Origin: Niveispirillum lacus
GTDB lineage: Bacteria; Pseudomonadota; Alphaproteobacteria; Azospirillales; Azospirillaceae
Direction of reading: 5' to 3'
DNA length: 64,000 bases
NCBI RefSeq assembly: GCF_002251795.1
Contig: NZ_NOXU01000031.1
Span: 186,001-250,000 of the forward strand
In this document: positions 26,731-35,195 of the stretch, piece after piece
Numbering within the stretch: position 1 is the first letter of the stretch
How the letters are laid out: every line of letters starts with the position of its first letter
The notes under the pieces: model-generated
Databases searched by the model: none
What the model saw: the letters and a program-made list of their open reading frames with translations, nothing else
Told to the model about the DNA's origin: nothing
Position numbers and translations under genes: made by a program

Positions 26731-26746
26731 CTGACATCGTTGTCAG
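26731..26746. promoter_or_regulatory. LacI-type operator-like palindrome 1
   Basis: CTGACATCGTTGTCAG lies 76 bases upstream of the GH3 start codon. It fits TGACAnCGnTGTCA with a central CG, the shape of LacI-family operators. A further inverted pair, TGTCA/TGACA (26741-26757), overlaps it. Confidence 0.6.
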
Positions 26747-26853
26747 ATGAAATGACATCAACCTCACGGGCTGTCAACGCCCAACTCGTAGAATTTTTCG
26801 GATTGCCTGACCATTGCCGGCGCGGAAGCCCGCAAAAGGATGGACACCGAATA

Positions 26854-26867
26854 TGTCAACGCTGTCA
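26854..26867. promoter_or_regulatory. LacI-type operator-like palindrome 2
   Basis: TGTCAACGCTGTCA, read on the minus strand as TGACAGCGTTGACA, matches the same pattern with one half-site imperfect. It lies in the middle of the divergent region. Confidence 0.45.
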
Positions 26868-26996
26868 GTGCTGCTGTCCCATGGGCATCCGGAAGGTCGG
26901 ATCGCCCTGGAACGGGTTACCGCTACCACAAAACCGCCATCGTGTGCAAAGCGTTAGCGGGAAGGTGGGGTGCAGGCATGCCGAATTTTGTAAAAT

Positions 26997-27018
26997 CAAT
27001 TGGCAGCGATGTCAATTG
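26997..27018. promoter_or_regulatory. LacI-type operator-like palindrome 3
   Basis: The 22-base near-palindrome at 26997-27018 has perfect CAATTG ends and the core TGGCAGCGATGTCA. That is one mismatch from TGACAnCGnTGTCA; 18 of 22 positions are symmetrical. Confidence 0.5.
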
Positions 27019-27118
27019 CGGTTCGGCGCCGTAGAACGAATGATAAATTTGCTGCAACAGCGAAAAAATGGCGGAATGCAGCGGTATTCAGTGAGCCGCC
27101 ATTGTGGTGGTTAAATCA

Positions 27119-27132
27119 TGACAGCGTTATCA
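27119..27132. promoter_or_regulatory. LacI-type operator-like palindrome 4
   Basis: TGACAGCGTTATCA fits TGACAnCGTTnTCA. Its centre is 22 bases, about two helical turns, from palindrome 5, so two dimers could bind the same face of the DNA about 190 bases upstream of the TonB receptor gene. Confidence 0.5.
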
Positions 27133-27138
27133 AATGCT

Positions 27139-27156
27139 ATTGACTGCGCTGTCAAT
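27139..27156. promoter_or_regulatory. LacI-type operator-like palindrome 5
   Basis: ATTGACTGCGCTGTCAAT has perfect ATTGAC/GTCAAT arms around GCGC. Together with palindromes 1-4 it makes five related sites in about 430 bases. No LacI-family gene is in the window, so the regulator would be encoded elsewhere. Confidence 0.5.
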
Positions 27157-27235
27157 CTTCTTCAAGGTAGGCGCCGGACGATCAATCAATCCAAAAAAGG
27201 CGAATTCGTCCGGAGCCGCGAGGGAGGAGGTAAGA

Positions 27236-27277
27236 ATGGACCCACCAAAGGTGCGTCCCCTGGGGGGGATTAAATAA
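27236..27277 (+). CDS. Possible 13-residue leader peptide ahead of the TonB receptor gene
   Basis: ATG 27236 follows a near-perfect Shine-Dalgarno (GGGAGGAGG, five-base spacing) and encodes MDPPKVRPLGGIK then TAA, ending 44 bases before the receptor start codon. The receptor gene has its own GGGAGGAA. A signal this strong in front of a tiny frame suggests a translated leader, but it could be coincidence. Confidence 0.3.
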   Translation: MDPPKVRPLGGIK

Positions 27278-27321
27278 AGCAAAATGCCTTAATCGGCTTA
27301 AGTCCTTACGGGAGGAAAGAG

Positions 27322-30297
27322 ATGTCAGTCAAGCTCAAATCTGGATTCTATCTGAGCGGCGTTGCCGCCATCGCGCTGGCGACCGCCATGCCCGCCCTGG
27401 CGCAACAGGCGCCGGCGCAACCGTCCGATGCGAGTGTGTTGGACGAGATCATCGTGACCGGGTTCCGCGCGTCGCTGGCCAACGCGCTGCAAACCAAGCG
27501 TAATTCCAACGAAATCCTCGAGTCCATCACCGCCGAGGACATGGGCAAGTTCCCCGACCAGAACATCGCGGAGAGCCTGCAGCGCCTGTCGGGTGTGCAG
27601 ATCGACCGTGACAATGGCCAGGGCACCAAGGTCCGCATTCGCGGTCTGGACCAGAATGTCACGCTGCTGAATGACGAGATTTTTCTGACCGGTCTGGAGA
27701 TTTTCACGCTGGGTGAAGGCCAGACTCGCAATAATGACAGCCTGGAAGGCGTGCCGTCGGAACTGCTGGGCGGCGTCGATGTCTATAAGTCGCCGAATGC
27801 CCGCCTGTTAGAAGGCGGCTTGGGCGGCACGATCAATCTGAAGACCCGCAATCCGCTGGTCCTGGACCATGGCTACACGATCGCCGGTAACGTGCGTGGG
27901 GCGAAATCGTCCGGCGCCGATGGCGGCTGGAAACCGTTGGGCGCTCTGGCGGTCGGTTACAACTGGGAAGACAAGGCAGCCTTCATTGCCACCCTGTCCT
28001 ATGACAAGCAGAACAGCCAGACCGATGTTCTGGGTGGCCAGAATCGCGGCAACTGGCGCTTTGCCGACCGTGGTGACCGGGCGACCGTCACCAAGAACTA
28101 TTATGCCCCGGAATATCGGTATGTCACTGACCGCGAGCAGACCCGCGAGCGGATTGGTGGCTCGCTGGCCGGTGCGGTGCAACTCTCCGACAGCGTTGAA
28201 CTGTCGGGTGAATGGTTCCATTCCGAACTGGACATCCTGACGTCGGAAGCGTCGCTGAAATTCCCGTTCGCCATCGAAAGCCCCGGTCTGGACACCACCC
28301 GGCCTTATACGATTGACGAGAATGGTGTGCTGATCAACGGCACCATCATCGCGAATTCGGCCGAGGCCATTTCCTATGTCCAGAATTCCAAGATCGACAG
28401 CGACAATTTCGGCCTGAAGCTGAAATATGACGATGGCGGCAATTTCCGGGGCTCCCTGCGGGGCGCCTATGCCATGGCCGATCTTTTCTCGGACAGCGCC
28501 AACAACGACGTCCGCTATACGCAGTATGGCGTGCCCACCGCCAATGCCGCCAGCCCGACCGGTTTCAGCCACCGTCCGGCCAACCCAGCGGCACCGGCCA
28601 ATTACCGTTTCAACTACACCAACAATAACGGCACCTTGCCGTCTTTCAGTCTGGCGACCACGCCGGACCTCTACACCAACCCGGCCTATGGCTATTTCAA
28701 GTCACACTGGGTGTTCGGTGATCGCGCCGATCTGGAGAATTATTCGCTGCGGGCCGATGGCGAATATGATCCGGAGTTCATCGCCGATGGTGGCGTCACG
28801 CTGTTGACCGGTTATCGCTATGCCTCGCGCGATGTGGATTACACCCGTGGACGGTACCTGGCCAACCTGAGCAGCCGTGGCGAGTTGGACGGCACCCGCT
28901 TTGGTCAGAAATGGACGCCCTATGGCTATTTCATGGATGGTGCCATCGGGTTCAAGTCGTGCGAGTTGCCGGCTGGCACGCCCGGCATCCCGGCCCGCTG
29001 TAACAACCGTTTCGGCAATTCCCCGCCGGTCCTGACCCCGTTCCAGACCTTCACCGGGTCCGCGGGTCGTGTGGAAACCATCAACAATTTCTTCTCTTCC
29101 GGCGACATGGTCGGTGGCAAGATCCTGGTGCAGGATCGCAGCCAGATGAAGAATGGTGCGGAATGGATCCAGTCCCTGTATCCGACCCTGCCGTTCGCCT
29201 TCTATGAGGAGCCGCTGGAGAGCTTCCGCGTCAAGGAAAGCACCCATTCAGGTTATCTGATGGCCGACATTGGTGGTCCGGGCGATGGCTACCATATCAA
29301 TGTCGGCGCCCGCCTCATCCACACCAACCTCACTGTCTATCAGAACCGCGCCACCGATCCGGACCCGGTCTATCTGGGCACCGATAGCTGGAACGGTGTG
29401 TTGCGTGACAGCGAGACGGTCGCGAACGAGCGGTCCTACACGGACATCCTGCCCAGCTTGAACATGGTGTTCGACCTGGATGAAGGCCAGAAGGTGCGCT
29501 TCGCCGCCTCGCGCGTTGTTGCCCGCCAGAACCTGTTCGATCTGGGCCGTGGTTTCCGCGTGGATTTCACCCGCAACCCGACCACCAACCTGTTCCAGGC
29601 CACAAACGGTTCGGCGGGCAACCCCGACCTGGATCCGTTCCGGGCCTCGCAGTTTGACCTTGGGTACGAATATTATTTCGGCACCCAGGGTCTGGTGTCG
29701 GCGGTCGGCTTCTGGAAGGAAGTGGACAGCTTCATCGGTACCGAGACGCGCCCCGAATTCGTCATGGACCAGGCCGGCGGTCGGCAGACCCCGATCCAGC
29801 GTCCCGTCAATGGCGAGGGGGGCCGGATCAAGGGCTTCGAACTGGGGGCTCAATATGCGTTTGACTTCGGTGTCGGGTTTAACGTGAACTATACGTTCTC
29901 GGACAGCAAGTCGCCGATTTTCAACGACTTCGATAGTGGCTTGCCCATTCCCGGTGTCGCCAAGCACGCTTTTAACGGTCAGGTCTATTACGAGTATGAG
30001 GGTCTGGAGGCGCGCGTCTCCTATACTTGGCGTAACAAGTCGTTCGCAGGCAATTTTGGCTTCGGCGACGGCGCGGTCAACCGCACGCTGGGTATTTGGA
30101 ACCGCGCCTATGGTCAGTTGGACGCCCAGATCGGTTATCAGGTCACCGAACAGATCGGCCTGACCCTGGAAGCGGTCAACCTGACCAAGGAAGACCAGAG
30201 CCAGTATCTGCAGTTTGATAACCTGCCCTTCACCTATGGCTCCGGCTCGCAGCGCATCATGGCGGGTGTCCGGTTCAAGTTGGGGGGTGGTGAGTAA
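27322..30297 (+). CDS. TonB-dependent receptor (Xanthomonas/Caulobacter carbohydrate class)
   Basis: The 991-residue outer-membrane receptor has a signal peptide (cleavage after MPALA). A TonB-box-like segment LDEIIVTGFRAS is followed by the plug domain (NSNEILESITAEDMGKFPDQNIAESLQRLSGV, then VRIRGLDQN and GGLGGTINLKTR). The long beta-barrel contains ARLIHTNLTVYQN and ends GSGSQRIMAGVRFKLGG. The plug start matches the TonB-Xanth-Caul family that imports glycans and plant sugars. GGGAGGAA precedes the ATG. Divergence from a GH3 glucosidase and the shared palindromes suggest it imports the glucan oligomers that enzyme hydrolyses. A strong terminator separates it from the halogenase-like gene. 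Confidence 0.94.
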   Translation: MSVKLKSGFYLSGVAAIALATAMPALAQQAPAQPSDASVLDEIIVTGFRASLANALQTKRNSNEILESITAEDMGKFPDQNIAESLQRLSGVQIDRDNGQGTKVRIRGLDQNVTLLNDEIFLTGLEIFTLGEGQTRNNDSLEGVPSELLGGVDVYKSPNARLLEGGLGGTINLKTRNPLVLDHGYTIAGNVRGAKSSGADGGWKPLGALAVGYNWEDKAAFIATLSYDKQNSQTDVLGGQNRGNWRFADRGDRATVTKNYYAPEYRYVTDREQTRERIGGSLAGAVQLSDSVELSGEWFHSELDILTSEASLKFPFAIESPGLDTTRPYTIDENGVLINGTIIANSAEAISYVQNSKIDSDNFGLKLKYDDGGNFRGSLRGAYAMADLFSDSANNDVRYTQYGVPTANAASPTGFSHRPANPAAPANYRFNYTNNNGTLPSFSLATTPDLYTNPAYGYFKSHWVFGDRADLENYSLRADGEYDPEFIADGGVTLLTGYRYASRDVDYTRGRYLANLSSRGELDGTRFGQKWTPYGYFMDGAIGFKSCELPAGTPGIPARCNNRFGNSPPVLTPFQTFTGSAGRVETINNFFSSGDMVGGKILVQDRSQMKNGAEWIQSLYPTLPFAFYEEPLESFRVKESTHSGYLMADIGGPGDGYHINVGARLIHTNLTVYQNRATDPDPVYLGTDSWNGVLRDSETVANERSYTDILPSLNMVFDLDEGQKVRFAASRVVARQNLFDLGRGFRVDFTRNPTTNLFQATNGSAGNPDLDPFRASQFDLGYEYYFGTQGLVSAVGFWKEVDSFIGTETRPEFVMDQAGGRQTPIQRPVNGEGGRIKGFELGAQYAFDFGVGFNVNYTFSDSKSPIFNDFDSGLPIPGVAKHAFNGQVYYEYEGLEARVSYTWRNKSFAGNFGFGDGAVNRTLGIWNRAYGQLDAQIGYQVTEQIGLTLEAVNLTKEDQSQYLQFDNLPFTYGSGSQRIMAGVRFKLGGGE

Positions 30298-30317
30298 GTC
30301 AGGCTCAGTGCGTATTG

Positions 30318-30347
30318 CCCCTCCCCCGAGCAGGGGGAGGGGTTTTT
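30318..30347 (+). terminator. Rho-independent terminator after the TonB receptor gene
   Basis: CCCCTCCCCC pairs perfectly with GGGGGAGGGG around GAGCA, followed by TTTTT. It may reduce rather than abolish expression of the halogenase-like gene downstream. Confidence 0.9.
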
Positions 30348-30408
30348 AGAAATATGCTCAAAGAATAAGGCGCCAAGAATGGCAGCCATTGCGGGAGGAA
30401 CACGGGTC

Positions 30409-31908
30409 ATGGCGGGCAATCTTCCGGGCAGTATCCTGATTGTCGGGGGGGGAACGGCCGGGTGGATGGCCGCGGCCGCGCTGGCCCGTGCTGTCGGGCG
30501 GCATACCCGTATCCAACTGGTGGAAAGCAGTGCCATCGGCACTGTCGGGGTTGGGGAGGCGACGATCCCCGCCATTCGCGGCTTTAACCATATGCTGGGC
30601 CTGGATGAAGCAGATTTCCTGCGCTTCACCCAGGGGACCTATAAGCTGGGCATCGAGTTTCGTGACTGGACCCGGCTGAACCATTCCTATTTCCATCCGT
30701 TCGGGGTGCATGGCGCCAGTCTGGACGCCAATTACACGCACCAGTACTGGCTGCGCCTGAATGCCATGGGCGAGGGCGGTCGGTTGGAGGATTATTCGCT
30801 CTGCACCATCATGGCAGAGCAGGGCCGCTATATGGCGCCCGTCACGGATCCGCGTAACATCATGTCGGTGGTCGGGTCGGCCTATCATTTCGATGCCAGC
30901 CTTTATGCCGATTATCTGCGCCGCTATGCCGAACGGCTGGGCGTTGTCCGGCTGGACCGCAAGGTGGTGGATGTGGCCCTGCGCGGGGAGGACGGGTTTG
31001 TTGAGGCGGTGATCTGTGAGGGGGGAGAGCGGCTGGCCGCTGATTTCTTCATCGATTGCACCGGGTTCACCGGCCTGTTGATCGAAAAGGCACTGAAGGC
31101 CGGATATGAGGACTGGACGCACTGGCTGCCCTGCGACCGGGCCTGGGCCGTGCCATCTTCAGGCGATGGGCGCATCACGCCCTTCACCCGCTCCACCGCG
31201 CGTGAGGCCGGGTGGCAATGGCGCATTCCCCTGCGCCACCGGGTGGGCAATGGCCATGTGTTCAGCAGTGCCCATGTCAGCGAGGAACGGGCACGTGAGG
31301 TGCTGCTGGCCAATCTGGACGGGCAGCCGCTGGCCGACCCGAAGCTGCTGCGCTTTGTTACCGGGCGGCGCAAACAGGCCTGGGTGAAGAACTGCCTGTC
31401 GCTGGGGCTGGCGTCCGGGTTCCTGGAGCCGCTGGAAAGCACGTCGATCCATCTGATCCAGACGGGCATCACCAAACTGCTGGATTTTTTCCCCGGACGG
31501 CAGATCGACGGGGCGGAGGTGCGCGAATATAACGCCCTGGCGCAAGGGGAGTTCGAGGCGGTGCGGGACTTCCTGATCCTGCATTATCATGTCACGGAAC
31601 GGTCCGACAGCAGCTTCTGGAACCATTGCCGGACCATGGACATCCCCGACAGCCTGAAAAGCCGGATCGAGCTTTTCCGCCGGCGGGGGCGGGTATCGAC
31701 ACGGGCCCGCGCCCTGTTCACCGATACAAGCTGGATTGCGGTGATGATCGGGCAGGGGATCATGCCGGAAACCTATGATCCGCTGGTCGATCTGCACCCG
31801 GTGGCGGCGGTGCGGGAGCGGATGGGGACCATGCGGGCCCGCATCCGGCAGGCGGCAGACGCCATGCCGACGCATGAGGCGTTCCTGGGCAAGCAGGCGG
31901 CGGCGTGA
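30409..31908 (+). CDS. Tryptophan-halogenase-like flavoprotein
   Basis: The protein of about 499 residues has the FAD loop [15 protein letters not shown] and the conserved [12 protein letters not shown] lysine in [11 protein letters not shown] sits at the position of the halogenase catalytic Lys, and the halogenase signature WxWxIP is present (GWQWRIPL). [13 protein letters not shown] and [20 protein letters not shown] are family landmarks. The reduced flavin partner is not encoded here. Members next to TonB receptors are frequent in Caulobacter- and sphingomonad-like genomes; their natural substrates are largely unknown. I prefer ATG 30409 (GGGAGGA upstream); ATG 30379 would add 10 residues. 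Confidence 0.88.
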   Translation: MAGNLPGSILIVGGGTAGWMAAAALARAVGRHTRIQLVESSAIGTVGVGEATIPAIRGFNHMLGLDEADFLRFTQGTYKLGIEFRDWTRLNHSYFHPFGVHGASLDANYTHQYWLRLNAMGEGGRLEDYSLCTIMAEQGRYMAPVTDPRNIMSVVGSAYHFDASLYADYLRRYAERLGVVRLDRKVVDVALRGEDGFVEAVICEGGERLAADFFIDCTGFTGLLIEKALKAGYEDWTHWLPCDRAWAVPSSGDGRITPFTRSTAREAGWQWRIPLRHRVGNGHVFSSAHVSEERAREVLLANLDGQPLADPKLLRFVTGRRKQAWVKNCLSLGLASGFLEPLESTSIHLIQTGITKLLDFFPGRQIDGAEVREYNALAQGEFEAVRDFLILHYHVTERSDSSFWNHCRTMDIPDSLKSRIELFRRRGRVSTRARALFTDTSWIAVMIGQGIMPETYDPLVDLHPVAAVRERMGTMRARIRQAADAMPTHEAFLGKQAAA

Positions 31909-31911
31909 GGG

Positions 31912-32886
31912 TTACAACCAGCCCCGCCGCTTGAAATACAGGAATGGCACGATGACCGAGATCACCATCAGGGCGATGGCCAGCGGATAGCCATAGGGCC
32001 AGTCCAGTTCCGGCATGAAATGGAAATTCATGCCATAGATGCTGGCCACCAGGGTCGGCGGCAGGAAGACCACGGCTGCGACCGAGAAAATCTTCACAAT
32101 GTTATTCTGCTCGATCCCCACCACGCCCAGCAGCGCGTCCAGTTGGAACGCGATGTTGGAGGAGAGGAAGGCGGTATAGTCGGCCAACGACTGCGCATCC
32201 TGGCTGAGTGTCTTCAACCGGGCGCGCAGCGCCTTGTCGTTGATCAGCTCGCGCACCGTGCCGGTGAAGGCGATGATGCGGGTCAGCGTGACAAGGCTTT
32301 CGCGTGCCTTGGCCGTCAGATCATGGGCACGCGCAATCCGTTTCAGCAGCCGGTGCTGCTCGTCGGAATTGAGATGCCCCTGATGTTCCTCTATCAGCAA
32401 CTCGCGGGCGACGGCCGTCACGTCGCGGCCCGCCCCTTCCAGTACGTCGGCGATGCGGTCCAGGATGGCGTCCAGCAGGGAGATGAAGGTGGATACGCCA
32501 TTTTCCAGCTTCACGCTTTGTTTCGTCACCTGATTATGAAAGCCGTAGAAGGGCTTGGGATCATCAAAGCGTAGCGTGATCAGTGTGTCGCCCGTCAGGA
32601 CAAAGGTGATGTCCATGGTTTCCGGCACGGGCGCATCGGCACGGCACAGCACCGTCGCTGTCATGAAGGCGCCACCGGCCTCGCGGTAAAGACGCGAGGA
32701 TAGCTCGATCTCGCGCATTTCTTCGCGAGTCGGCAATTCGATGCCAAAAGTCTGTTCCACCAGTTGCCGGTCGGCCGTGCTGGGGGTGTTCAAGTCGATC
32801 CAGCAGGACTGTCGCAAGGCCTCTGCCGACGGCACACCGTCCAGCGGTTCGTTGCGACCTTCGACTATGCGGTAGGCACGTATCAT
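31912..32886 (-). CDS. corA: CorA family magnesium/cobalt channel
   Basis: The 324-residue protein has a long cytoplasmic alpha/beta funnel and two C-terminal membrane helices. The signature YGMNF between them (SIYGMNFHFMPELDWPYGYP) provides the GMN selectivity filter, and the end FLYFKRRGWL is a typical basic tail. CorA pentamers mediate Mg2+ uptake. It converges with the halogenase-like gene with only three bases between stops and no visible terminator hairpin. Confidence 0.95.
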   Translation of the reverse strand: MIRAYRIVEGRNEPLDGVPSAEALRQSCWIDLNTPSTADRQLVEQTFGIELPTREEMREIELSSRLYREAGGAFMTATVLCRADAPVPETMDITFVLTGDTLITLRFDDPKPFYGFHNQVTKQSVKLENGVSTFISLLDAILDRIADVLEGAGRDVTAVARELLIEEHQGHLNSDEQHRLLKRIARAHDLTAKARESLVTLTRIIAFTGTVRELINDKALRARLKTLSQDAQSLADYTAFLSSNIAFQLDALLGVVGIEQNNIVKIFSVAAVVFLPPTLVASIYGMNFHFMPELDWPYGYPLAIALMVISVIVPFLYFKRRGWL

Positions 32887-33026
32887 CGGCCCTCTCTCCC
32901 GCGTGAACTGCTGCTGTTCCTATGGGCTTTACCGTTTCCGATCGCCCTGGGGAAGGGCGTTTTCGTCGCGGACGCGATAAACAGTGGCTGGTACTCCGCG
33001 CCGGTTCCGGGTACATGCTGTGCCCT

Positions 33027-33590
33027 ATGAATCCGATGCTGAAACTCGCCCTGGAAGCAGGTCCCCTGGCCCTGTTTTTCGTCATCAACACCCGCTACGG
33101 TCTGATGGCCGGCACAGGTGTTTTCATGGTCGCCACCACTGTGGCATTGACCGTTAACTGGCTGCTGGAACGACGCCTGCCGGTGATGCCGCTGGTTGGT
33201 TGTTTTTTCGTGCTGGTGTTCGGTGGGCTGACGCTGCTGCTGAACGATGAATTGTTCATCAAAATCAAGCCTACAGTTGTTAATCTGTTGCTGGCGGCCT
33301 GTCTGTTCATCGGCATGGCGTGCAAGCGCAACCTGTTGAAGGTGGTGCTGGGGGCGGCATTGGACCTGACGGATGAGGGCTGGCGTATCCTCACAGTGCG
33401 CTGGGCCTGGTTCTTTGTGCTGCTGGCCGTATTGAACGAGATTGTCTGGCGCAATTTCGGCACGGAAATGTGGGTTAACTTTAAGGTGTTCGGCATCATG
33501 CCGTTGTCGCTGATTTTCTCCATGGCGCAGATCCCGGTGATCATGAAGCATCAGCGGGCCGAGGATGGCAGCGATACGGCGGCATCGTGA
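33027..33590 (+). CDS. yciB: Inner-membrane septation protein A / YciB family
   Basis: The 187-residue polytopic protein starts MLKLALEAGPLALFFVINTRYG after ATG 33027 and has about five hydrophobic helices. Conserved segments are INWLLERRLPVMPLVGCFFVLVFGG-like and RWAWFFVLLAVLNEIVWRNF. YciB/IspZ proteins influence cell-envelope synthesis and septation, but their mechanism is unclear. An in-frame extension upstream to 32922 is unlikely since the family begins at this hydrophobic segment. The stop overlaps the GTG of the next gene (GTGA). Confidence 0.9.
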   Translation: MNPMLKLALEAGPLALFFVINTRYGLMAGTGVFMVATTVALTVNWLLERRLPVMPLVGCFFVLVFGGLTLLLNDELFIKIKPTVVNLLLAACLFIGMACKRNLLKVVLGAALDLTDEGWRILTVRWAWFFVLLAVLNEIVWRNFGTEMWVNFKVFGIMPLSLIFSMAQIPVIMKHQRAEDGSDTAAS

Positions 33591-34042
33591 CGGGTGAACG
33601 TAGCTGGTTCGACGATCTGGTCGTGGGCGAGGTGCAGCGGTCACGCACCCTGACCGTAGACCGCGACGCGATGCTGGATTACGCCCGCCGCTACGATCCC
33701 TGGGATTTCCATGTGGATGAGGCGGCGGCGACCCAGAGCCATTTCGGCGGCCTGATCGCCAGTGGCGGTTATACGATCTCGCTGTCCTATATCCTTGGCC
33801 ATGAAACCATGGCCAAGGATGGCAAACCCTGGGCCTTCCTGGGCGGGTTCGACTGGCAGTTGAAATTCCAGAAGCCGGTCAGGGCAGGGGATGCGTTGAC
33901 CCTGACCGACACGATTCTGGAGCTGACGCCGTCGCGCAAGGGCGGGCGGGGCATCGTGAAGTTCCGCCGGGAAATGTGGAACCAGGCGGGTGAGGTCGTG
34001 CTGTCGATTGACATTGTAGGGCTGGTGGCGTCACGGGGCTAA
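33587..34042 (+). CDS. MaoC-like hotdog-fold dehydratase
   Basis: The 151-residue protein has the hotdog pattern with the hydratase-2 motif region YARRYDPWDFHVDEAAATQSHFGGLIASGGYT, then a central FLGGFDWQLKFQKPVRAGDALT. MaoC-like proteins hydrate enoyl-CoA thioesters or serve related acyl-CoA chemistry; the substrate is not evident. The GTG start overlaps the yciB stop, so the two are translationally coupled, which is probably only a matter of compact packing. Confidence 0.85.
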   Translation: MTGERSWFDDLVVGEVQRSRTLTVDRDAMLDYARRYDPWDFHVDEAAATQSHFGGLIASGGYTISLSYILGHETMAKDGKPWAFLGGFDWQLKFQKPVRAGDALTLTDTILELTPSRKGGRGIVKFRREMWNQAGEVVLSIDIVGLVASRG

Positions 34043-34123
34043 TCCCCTATCCCCCCGCATAGGCTGTGTTTTATCAGGCCACTTGTTAACCTTGATGCAA
34101 CGCAGCAATCAAGGAAACCGACC

Positions 34124-34624
34124 ATGGAACGTGCCCGCGCCGCCCTGACCGCTTTTCGTGCCAACCCGGACACGCTGGACGATCTTTATCGCGCCATTTG
34201 TCAGGATATTGTGGAGCATGTCGGGTCCAGCCGCGCGTCCATCTGGCTGTTCAACGGCGTGAAGGACGCCATCACCAGCCAGTGCCTTTTCGACAGCCGC
34301 GACGGTACTTTCAGCAGCGGTGTCACCCTGTCGGAAGATGATTTCCCGCAATATTTCGACGCTATCAAGCGCGACCTGAAGATCGTCGCCCCGGATGCCG
34401 AGCACCACCCCGCCACATCCTGCTTTGACGAGATCTACTTTACGCCGTTGGACATTCGCTCCCTTCTGGATTTTGTGATCCTGGAAGGCAGCAGCCCGGT
34501 GGCCGTGTTGTGCTGTGAGCATTGCGGGACCATCAAGGATTGGACCGACGCGGATGTAAAATACCTGCACCAGATGTCGGCCGTGCTGGGCATGACGTTC
34601 AAGGTGCGGGCCAAGGCAGGGTGA
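34124..34624 (+). CDS. GAF domain protein
   Basis: The 166-residue protein is essentially one GAF domain: LDDLYRAICQDIVEHVGSSRASIWLF, a variable middle, then ILEGSSPVAVLCCEHCGTIKDWTDADVKYLHQMSAVLG. This is the strand-helix arrangement of free-standing GAF sensors. It has no output domain, so it may sense a small ligand or redox state and act on a partner. Several cysteines (in LCCEHCG) could bind metal or respond to oxidation, which is speculation. No partner gene is evident. Confidence 0.8.
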   Translation: MERARAALTAFRANPDTLDDLYRAICQDIVEHVGSSRASIWLFNGVKDAITSQCLFDSRDGTFSSGVTLSEDDFPQYFDAIKRDLKIVAPDAEHHPATSCFDEIYFTPLDIRSLLDFVILEGSSPVAVLCCEHCGTIKDWTDADVKYLHQMSAVLGMTFKVRAKAG

Positions 34625-34740
34625 ATGGCACCATCCTGTTACAATTCCGAAGCGCGGTATGTTCTCCATTTCGCAATGAATTCAGTTGGTAACGGTGGGG
34701 TAACGCTGCTTGCAGTGGCCCCAGCAGCCCTTCCATGATC

Positions 34741-34772
34741 CCCCCGGTTCTGATCCAAACGGGGGATTTTTT
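34741..34772 (+). terminator. Terminator-like hairpin ending at the lipoprotein start codon
   Basis: CCCCCG pairs with CGGGGG around a 13-base loop and is followed by ATTTTTT, which abuts the ATG at 34773. It could end transcription from the GAF gene or act as an attenuator for the lipoprotein gene. Confidence 0.55.
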
Positions 34773-35117
34773 ATGTCGCGCCTGGTCCGTGCATCCGCAT
34801 TCGCCTTTCTGACCCTGTCCGCCGGCGGGTTGTTGGGGGCCTGTTCCATCAATGTCAATGACGGGGAATATGAGCATGGCAAGTACCATGCGCCCCGTAC
34901 CGCCACCGACATCTGCCGGCGGGAAGTGGACCGTTCGTTCGGCGACCGGTATCGCATCGCCTTTGACCTGCCGGAACTGTCGACCAATGGCAATGTGCAG
35001 TCGGTGCAGCAGCCCTTCACCATGGCCAGCCGCAAGGACAGTTTCGAAGCACCGCAGCGCCGCACCCTGCGCTGCACCATCACGGATGGGGTGCTGACGC
35101 AGGCGGTGCCGAACTGA
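34773..35117 (+). CDS. Small lipoprotein, unrecognised
   Basis: The 114-residue protein has a lipoprotein signal peptide with lipobox LLGAC (LSAGGLLGACSINVN), so Cys at about position 24 should be lipidated. The mature part has two more cysteines (DICRREV and RTLRCTITDG) and no family I recognise. The T-run of a terminator-like hairpin directly precedes the ATG, leaving no room for a normal Shine-Dalgarno. An in-frame TTG at 34710 exists but would bury the signal peptide. The start at MSRLVRAS is therefore based on the signal peptide. Confidence 0.7.
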   Translation: MSRLVRASAFAFLTLSAGGLLGACSINVNDGEYEHGKYHAPRTATDICRREVDRSFGDRYRIAFDLPELSTNGNVQSVQQPFTMASRKDSFEAPQRRTLRCTITDGVLTQAVPN

Positions 35118-35139
35118 ACGGTTCTGGCACTGGTGATGA

Positions 35140-35178
35140 AAAAGGCCGCCGGGAGCGATCCCGGCGGCCTTTCCTTTT
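35140..35178. terminator. Bidirectional terminator between lipoprotein gene and sdhB
   Basis: AAAGGCCGCCGGGA pairs perfectly with TCCCGGCGGCCTTT around GCGA. T-rich sequence follows on the plus strand and A-rich sequence precedes, so it can end both convergent transcripts. Confidence 0.88.
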
Positions 35179-35195
35179 CCAACCCTCCGCGCCGA

